A stretch of 64,000 bases of DNA from Parasponia andersonii (Eukaryota; Streptophyta; Magnoliopsida; Rosales; Cannabaceae). Position numbers and translations under genes: made by a program. Shown piece by piece: positions 58,066-64,000 of the stretch. The stretch spans positions 1,040,197 through 1,104,196 of the forward strand of contig JXTB01000065.1 in the NCBI GenBank assembly GCA_002914805.1, in the 5' to 3' direction. How positions within the stretch are numbered: the first letter of the stretch is position 1; the number at the start of each line of letters is the position of its first letter. The notes under the pieces are model-generated. The model was not told the origin of the DNA, did no database searches, and saw only the letters and a list, made by a program, of their open reading frames with translations.

Positions 58066-58265
58066 GTCGCACATAACCTATTCAGAGGAGGTCGCACGTA
58101 ACTCATGCGGTGGAGGTCGCATACAACTTATGCGGTGGAGGTCGCACGCAACCCTTTCGGATGAGGTCGCATGCAACTTATACGGTGAAGGTCGCATGCA
58201 ACCCTTTTGGATGAGGTCGCATGCAACTTATACGGTGAAGGTCGCATGCAACCCTTTCGGATGAG
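58066..58265. repeat. 25-bp tandem array in the LTR, eight units
   Basis: GTCGCA begins every 25 bases from 58066 to 58241. Units alternate between a CTTATACGGTGAAG type and a CCCTTTCGGATGAG type, forming a 50-bp higher-order repeat. The partner LTR has only about three units (49871-49942). Confidence 0.9.
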
Positions 58266-58324
58266 GTTGCACTTAATCTTACTCATGCGACCTGACATAA
58301 GATTTTAGACCGCACAACACCAAT

Positions 58325-58900
58325 TATGTTGCTACCTTCTTCTTTCGTGAAATTGTCTGTCTTCAAGGCATTCCTCGGTCCATAACCTTCGATCGAGATG
58401 TCAAATTTGTTAGCCACTTTTAGAGGATACTCTGGCACCGTTTTGACAGTATCCTCAACTTTAGCAGTGCATACTATCCCCAAACTTACGGTCAAACTAA
58501 GGTCGTCAACCGAACTTTGGGCAACATGATTCATGCCTTATTTAATGGCAAGCCTCGCCAGTGGGATTTGCTTCTTTCCCAGGCCAAATTTGCTACAACA
58601 GTATGCTCAACTACTCTACTGGCAAGCCACCATTTGCTATTATTTATATCAGGCTTCCAAATCAAACTCTTGACTTAGCAGACTTTCCCATCACACGCAC
58701 CCACGTTGCTCACTCTTTAGCTGAGTCTATTGTTCAAACACACCAGGACGTCCATCAACATCTGGAGGCCGCCAATGCCCATTACAAAGCCGCTGCTGAC
58801 AAGCACCGCTGTGAGAAAATCTTTTCTCCAGGGGATTTGGTTATGATTCATTTGTGCCGCAAACGCTTCCCGGTTGGCACCTATAGCAAGCTCTAGGCCA
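58325..58900 (+). pseudogene. Outer element integrase, second part
   Basis: Resumes exactly where the first part stopped: NYVATFFFREIVCLQGIPRS, then TFDRDVKFVSHF and a stop, then YYPQTYGQTKVVNRTLGNMI. The core aspartate in FDRD is present, but the glutamate of the usual GQTEVVNR is Lys (GQTKVVNR). The C-terminal part HVAHSLAESIVQTHQDVHQH, KIFSPGDLVMIHL is readable in another frame. A polypurine-like CAGGGAAGATTGA precedes the 3' LTR. Confidence 0.85.
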
Positions 58901-59088
58901 AGAAATTCAGTCCTTTCCCTATCAAGCAGAAAATTGGTAATAATGCTTATATCATTGATCTGCCAACTGATTGGCAAATTTCCCCCACCTTCAACGTGGC
59001 CGATATTTTTGAGTACCATCCACTCGACGATGCTCCAATTGTTCAAGACTTGTCGAAGTCAAGTCCTTTTCATGGCAGGGAAGATTGA

Positions 59089-59417
59089 TGTAGGAGAATC
59101 TAAAGTCGTTTTCTACTAGTGTCGAGTCTAAAATAAGAGTCGTTTCTTTTGGTCTAAGAGAACGATTTCGTTTAGTTTAGTTTGTATTTTCTTTATTGTT
59201 GTTTATTTAGGCCTTGCTAGTAAACAGATCGTTTCCTTGTGGCTGTGGCCTTTTTTTTTTTTTTTTTTCTAATTTGTTATGTTATTTTGTCAGTTTATGA
59301 GTTGCGTGAATAGCCTTAAGAGAGGCAAGAATAGATTGGAATTTTAATTATCTCTAGTAATGAAATTCTGTTAGAGAGTGATTTAGAGTCCTTTTTCTCT
59401 TTGACCCCTTTGCATCA
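59089..59417 (+). repeat. 3' LTR of outer Gypsy element
   Basis: 329 bp, TGTAGGAGAATC ... TTTGCATCA, homologous to 45938-46284, with an oligo-T expansion (59251-59270) and a missing stretch near 59315. Confidence 0.85.
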
Positions 59418-59809
59418 AATATATATCTCTCTACATTTCATATCATGCAATTACTGCAAAAGACAAAAGATTAGAATAATTCGTTCTAAAACCATATTAT
59501 GGATTTAACAAAATTTGGTTTTGAAGAAATCATAGAGTTCCACGTGTATGTATAAGGTTAGAATTTTATGCATGACCTAGTGAATTTAGGCATGATTTGA
59601 TGATATGTGGACAAAGAAAAACCACGATACCACCCACAAAGAAAAAAGTTTTGATGAGGGCTTTGCACGGTTGAGCCGGGAGCCCGCAACTCATTATAAA
59701 GCCCGCAATTTCAATCCTGAGCCCGAAAAAAAGCTTTGACGTGCCCTGCCAGTCTCTGCACGCACGGAACCGAGTTGTTGAAGAAGAAAGAGCTTAATTT
59801 CAGTCTGAA
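59418..59809. other. Upstream region of SDHAF2
   Basis: The outer element's right LTR ends 392 bases before the SDHAF2 start codon, so this short interval must contain the whole proximal promoter and 5' UTR unless the LTR takes part. No TATA box is obvious. Confidence 0.5.
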
Positions 59810-61582
59810 ATGGGGAGTTTGAGAAGAGCCTTAGTTACAATCGATCGCCTTCTCCAATCAACCGCTGCAAATTATCGCCCCGGCTCGATCGCAGTGGCTA
59901 CCTCTCTCGCTCGAACTGAGGCCTCAATTAGGTGGGTAATGGGTACTCCTCCGTTTCGATTATCTTTGAAACTTTAAAGCTTCGCGTTGGGTCTTGGATT
60001 AATCAATAATGGTGATAAACATGTTCGTTTACGCATTTCAACAAACACTTCTCAGGCACCGTTCTGCTTGTGGATATGGTGGGGTTTACCGCTTTTATTC
60101 GAACGATTACAGCAATTTACAGTCGCTGGATATCGATCTCTCTAACGAGGAGAGCAAGCGACGCCTTTATAACAGGTTTGTTCTTTTGATCATATCTTTG
60201 TTCCTCTTGTGATTTTGGTTTGTGGAACTTCAATTTATGAGATCATGCTAATATTGGAGTTGTTTTTTGAAATGGGGTTGGGTGGAAATGAACAGATTGA
60301 TATACAGGAGCAAACAACGGGGGTTTCTGGAATTGGATTTGGTTCTGGGCAAATGGGTCGAGGAGCATATCGACTCCATGGATGAAAATGGAATCAAAGC
60401 TCTCTCCCATGTCCTCGACCTGGTAAGCTTTATTCTATTAAGTTTTCATTTCTTTTGTTTGTATGCCTATATAAATTTATGAGTTAATGCATTCTTCAGA
60501 GTAATGCCTTTTGTATTCTCCTTGCTGCTTGATTTCAAATAGGTCAATACTTGGTTTTGGATTGAGGCATCATAAGTAGTTAAGAGTTGTATAGTAGCTC
60601 GAAATTTGTATGTTATTTTTATTGGCACATGGATACAATTATGTGCAATGTCCAATCTATATGATGATCACAGTAGCTTATGTCATGTAAGTGGCAATTT
60701 TGCTATTTCCTAGTTTAATTTTAATCTTGTTGATAGTAATTTATTTCCTGAAGACTATCACATGTTATTAGCTTAGAGACTCATATTATATTCCTTTTGG
60801 TGATTATTAGTGTTCAATTTCCTATGAGGTATGATTCAGATATCCCAGGCTGGGTTCTCTGATGAAAGAAAATTAGTTAAATTTCTTTCGTAATTGCGTG
60901 TGCTTGGTTTCCGCATTATATAAAAGCATTTTAATCGGGAAGATTTATGCAAGATGCTTTGCTCGCATGTAAGATTATAGACTAATCGAGTATTCTTTAC
61001 CTTGTGGTGATGGACATAACAATTCATGATATGTATATGAAGCAAAGGATAACAATTCGTGTTCTGTTACTGGGTTATGTATAGTTCCAACCAAACTCTG
61101 ATTGGATCCCTTCCCTTACAACTTTCTTGCCTCATTTAATTGTTGTAATACACGAGTCAATGTTTTGCCAAAGAAGAGGATTAACGAGAGAAAAAGGCGA
61201 GAGGTGGCGAAATGAATTACTCAATCAACTTATTTGTATCGCCATTCCAACTTTTTGCTTTTTGTCGTGCAGGAGAACCCAGATCTCTGGAAGTGGCTAA
61301 CTGGTCAAGAGCAACCTCCGGAGGCAGTCCAGATCAATCCTGTAAGATTTGATCGAAAAAATTACTCATGATTTGTTTCTTCAGTTTTCTTTCCTCATTT
61401 TTCAATTCTCGTGCAAATTTGTTTTGTTGTTATAGGTATTTACTGCAGTGCGCGACAAAGTCATGAACAACCTCAACACACATTCTTCTCCTGAAACGCG
61501 TGCAAAACCGGGGCAGCCATGGGTGAGAGGTTGGGATGACATTAAGAGAGCTCGGGACAGCCCTATAACTGGAAACCAGTAA
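59810..61582 (+). CDS. SDHAF2: Succinate dehydrogenase assembly factor 2, mitochondrial
   Basis: Five exons (59810-59931, 60056-60175, 60296-60422, 61273-61341, 61436-61582) with GT-AG introns give 194 residues. Residues 1 to about 50 are Arg/Ser/Ala-rich with few acids, a mitochondrial presequence (MGSLRRALVTIDRLL). The SdhE/Sdh5 domain follows: NEESKRRLYNRLIYRSKQRG, then FLELDLVLGKWVEEHIDSMD, NPDLWKWLTGQEQPPEAV. The RGFLELD segment (from residue 89) holds the conserved RGxxE core used in flavinylation. The plant C-terminus KPGQPWVRGWDDIKRARDSP matches Arabidopsis At5g51040. The protein works in the matrix, helping covalent FAD attachment to the SDH1 subunit of complex II. Exon phases agree throughout and the frame is intact. 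A canonical AATAAA lies at 61857-61862. Exon 4 is only 69 bp. Confidence 0.95.
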
Positions 61583-62214
61583 TTTTGTCATCCATATTTA
61601 AAGCTAGAGTTTCTAATAGTTTTGCTTGAAAGATGATTGGTATAAGCATACTATTTTCCTTGTTGTCTGCCACAAAATATAAACGGTGGCTGTTGAGGCA
61701 TGGAAAAATTTTATCCTAATCCAGACATGCGGTGTGGCTAATTTGCTCTTCCGAGGTTGCATCATGTAATATGTTGTCAAAATTCTTTCTTGTTACATAA
61801 CTGCATCCTTTCTGGGCAAAGGAGCACGCAAAGAATGATATATAAGTTTGTGCAAAAATAAAACTGAGGATACTCTTGTATTATTATTATTCAATTTTTA
61901 TGTTTTTTTTTATTGGTATTGTCTTCAATGATTCTCATCTTTGCGGTTCGAGAATTTGAGATTATTAGCTGAGAATGAGCTCGAAAACCTTAATTTGAAC
62001 CCCCCCAATGTTGGGGAAGTTTTTACCAAAGTTGGAAAGGCTATTCTTTAATTTTTTTTACAAGTTAGTTAAATCTTGTAAGTTAAGTGTGTGGTTTTCT
62101 CATCCAGTCCAATACGTCAAAGGGTTTTGTTCTGTACCCCTTGATAGAGGGTTTTTTAAAATAGTGAATTGCAAAAAAAAAAAAAAAAAAAAAAAAAACT
62201 ACCTGAAGGTTAGA
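61583..62214. other. SDHAF2 3' region
   Basis: Probable 3' UTR and downstream DNA with AATAAA at 61857-61862 and a long oligo-A at 62170-62198. No gene seen. Confidence 0.5.
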
Positions 62215-62530
62215 TGTTCTGTAATTTAAATCATGATATTTGAACTTTACAAAATAATATTTTGAGATTAAAAATTTATGAAAATCAATATCTTGGACTG
62301 ATTTTTGAGCAATTTTAATAACAAAATGACAATATTATTGTCTATCAAAATTATATTAGATCTTATTATTCTCTTTAATTTTGAGGTATTTTTTTCTTTT
62401 ATTCGTCAAAATTATTCAAAAACATCAATTCATAGTATCAATTTTCAGAAAATTCTATTATCAAAATATTATTTTGTAAAATTCAAATTTGAGAGTTAAA
62501 ATTATAAAATACTCAAACTTCAAAAGTATT
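62215..62530. mobile_element. Foldback MITE, family M2 copy 2
   Basis: The arms at about 62230-62315 and 62395-62515 are inverted complements built from 'tacaaaataatattttgaga' and 'aaaatcaatatcttggactg' type words shared with 7800-8140. Confidence 0.5.
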
Positions 62531-64000
62531 TTTTTGTGATTTATTTTTTTTAAAAAATAAAATATATATACATATAATATTTTTTTCTCTCTCTTAAAAA
62601 TAGAACCCCACTAGTTCACAAAAGAGCAGTGCTAGAGCCTATGAATCCTCGATATTCAGTTCTCACTGTTTAACGTGTCTGCTCTACTGGATTTTCTAAT
62701 ATTATTGAGATTTTATATATGTTAATAAATTTCACATTAAAAAAAAAGACACTAGAATAGAAAAGAATGTGAAAAAATAGTACAACTAGTATGTCTCTTA
62801 ACGAAAAACGTAAACAATAATTATATGTAATACATGAAACCATCCTCAAATTACTACGTTATAGCATTATGTTTTCGTCAATTTAAAAGTACATGGGTCT
62901 ATTTGTCCAAAATAAATAAATGAGGTCTAATTTTCATTTTGCAAGAGAGAAAAAGGTTGTGCTGCCGAAATTTATAAAATCAAAATTCTCGACGTGACCA
63001 ACCATTATTGAGATTTGAGTGTATATATCTTGTGTTTGTCACGTATACAAAAATTATAGTCGTAAATCAAGTGTAAATGATTGCCCCTTTTGAAAATTCA
63101 ATTTTTGATGAGACAAATATCTATGCGTTTTATGTTTATATTGATAATTTTGCATAAATTAAAACTTGATAATATCTTAATCTCAAATATTTAAATTTTT
63201 TCTCAAAAAATTGCCGTTGTTACTCTCACAATAAATCGAAAAATGAGTGTTTTGATCTTCTTTTCCGACCTTTTCTCCTTTTTTTTTTTTTTTTCCTCTT
63301 TGATCTCTTTAAGAGATAAGAGACTTTTCTTTTTTTGTTTTTTTTAAATAAGTCTAAATTTAGATTTATTTGTACTATTACGTTTGTGTACTTTTTTGTA
63401 TTACCTGATCTTTAATTTGCGTGAGTTTTAAATTTCACTTACTAGATCTTAAACTTGAGAATTTTTTCTTTGATTTTGATATATAATGCAGATGAATTAG
63501 TTTTCTTTTCAACAAATATTGATTACATTTGGTACTAGAATCATATTCTTACTCACCAAGAAAATAATCAATAATAGTTTAAGGTAATTATTTGTTGGTG
63601 GTCGTTATTATGTTTTCTCTTGGAGAATTATGGTAGTCTATAATTCATGTCGCTGTTCTATTTGTAATCCTCTTTTTGTCTTTTTTTTTTTTTTATGAGT
63701 TTGAAATTGTAATCTTTTGTGCTTATATTATAATTGATGTTTTTAAATTTTATTAATATTATTTTCTTAAGGAATCCACTTTTATCATGGAAGAAAAAAA
63801 ACTTATATTTTGTTTGGAATCATCTGCTCTCAGAATCTCAAATTACACCCAATTTATACGTGATTTTATTTTCACGCTATCAGCCTACTTTTCTTGTTCA
63901 AAATTTGAAATTGACATGTCTTTCTTAGATCCGTCACAATTCATTGATCATAAATCTTAGCTCTATTTTATTCGTTTGGATTTTTCTTTTTCTTTTTCTT
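62531..64000. other. AT-rich intergenic DNA, no gene seen
   Basis: Oligo-T and oligo-A rich, with no coding, RNA or transposon end recognised through to the window edge. Confidence 0.45.

Larger units (their letters stand above)
49381..58319 (-). mobile_element. Nested Tat-clade Ty3/Gypsy element
   Basis: An 8,939-bp insertion bounded on the plus strand by TGTTAACGGAGG and ...CCGCACAACA, flanked by CCAGT (49376-49380) and CCAAT (58320-58324), a 5-bp target duplication with one mismatch. Transcription is on the minus strand: LTR 58319-57575, gag, protease, RT, RNase H, a second (archaeal-type) RNase H, integrase, a plus-strand additional ORF, LTR. The VLVDNGS protease motif, the second RNase H and the antisense ORF place it in the Tat clade of non-chromoviruses. 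All coding parts have stops or frameshifts. Confidence 0.92.
57575..58319 (-). repeat. 5' LTR of the Tat element
   Basis: 745 bp with TG...CA ends (plus strand TGTTGATGGAGG ... CCGCACAACA). Contains a TATA-like box on the minus strand (57864-57874) and an eight-unit 25-bp tandem array (58066-58265). It is longer than its partner because of the array and the intact outer part. Confidence 0.88.
45938..59417 (+). mobile_element. Outer Ty3/Gypsy LTR retrotransposon, decayed, split by a nested element
   Basis: The LTRs at 45938-46284 and 59089-59417 bracket a plus-strand gag-protease-RT-integrase remnant. Its own sequence is 45938-49380 plus 58325-59417, about 4.5 kb. The rest (49381-58319 and one target-duplication copy) is a later insertion. 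A primer site TGGCATCAGAGCC directly after the 5' LTR is one base from the common TGGTATCAGAGC complement of initiator-Met tRNA. Its integrase and protease wording fits a chromovirus-like Gypsy lineage, but no chromodomain was seen. No clear 5-bp target duplication remains. Confidence 0.9.

Noticed and set aside
58031..58264. 77-codon plus-strand frame with repeated NSCGG/ATYTVKVACNP pattern
   Set aside because: It is a translation of the 25-bp LTR minisatellite; the periodicity comes from the DNA repeat, not from a protein.
1..64000. CRISPR arrays, tRNA or rRNA genes, organelle DNA inserts
   Set aside because: Read for on both strands by eye; no cloverleaf with A/B boxes, no rRNA core sequence and no spaced palindromic array was recognised.

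Overview
This is a stretch of plant nuclear chromosome, almost certainly eudicot. It is AT-rich, its genes have short exons with GT-AG introns, and chloroplast- and mitochondrion-targeted proteins sit in a background of MITEs, Ty3/Gypsy elements and a LINE. The species cannot be named from the sequence. There is one 311-base N gap (3170-3480) and a single N at 40405; both lie beside duplicated sequence and look like contig joins.

Only five ordinary genes are supported: (1) a two-exon chloroplast thioredoxin x (10079-12479, +); (2) a four-exon hexose/H+ symporter of the STP family (19221-22075, +); (3) an intronless P-class pentatricopeptide repeat protein (25528-22976, -); (4) a three-exon, 455-residue plant protein of uncharacterised family (30109-33089, +); (5) a five-exon mitochondrial SDHAF2, the factor that helps attach FAD to succinate dehydrogenase (59810-61582, +). 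The products do not form one pathway, although three of them serve organelles. The thioredoxin x/STP pair recalls the adjacent Arabidopsis loci At1g50320 and At1g50310, which suggests conserved gene order.

The left part (1-30 kb) is genes separated by AT-rich DNA full of foldback elements. Two have convincing target-site duplications: 9173-9797 (9 bp) and 16664-17023 (10 bp). There is also a five-copy 73-bp tandem array and a small decayed fragment resembling the Golgi SNARE GOS12.

The middle (34-41 kb) is a nest. A decayed LINE is interrupted by a 2.15-kb solo-LTR-like element with a 5-bp target duplication, and again by a truncated Ty3/Gypsy LTR-gag piece bordered by a 124-bp direct duplication. 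Part of this nest is repeated after the lone N. The solo-LTR-like family has three divergent copies in the window.

The right part (46-59.4 kb) is a second nest. A decayed Ty3/Gypsy element with iMet-type primer site (45938-59417, +) has an 8.9-kb Tat-clade element (49381-58319, -) inserted inside its integrase. The inner element keeps recognisable gag, protease, RT, dual RNase H and integrase remnants, plus an additional ORF on the opposite strand between pol and the 3' LTR that appears to contain a small intron.

I saw no CRISPR, operon or prokaryotic system. Nothing here is clearly a new biological system. The most interesting items are the antisense spliced ORF of the Tat element, the anomalous 124-bp duplication, the uncharacterised 455-residue protein and the foldback element just upstream of thioredoxin x.
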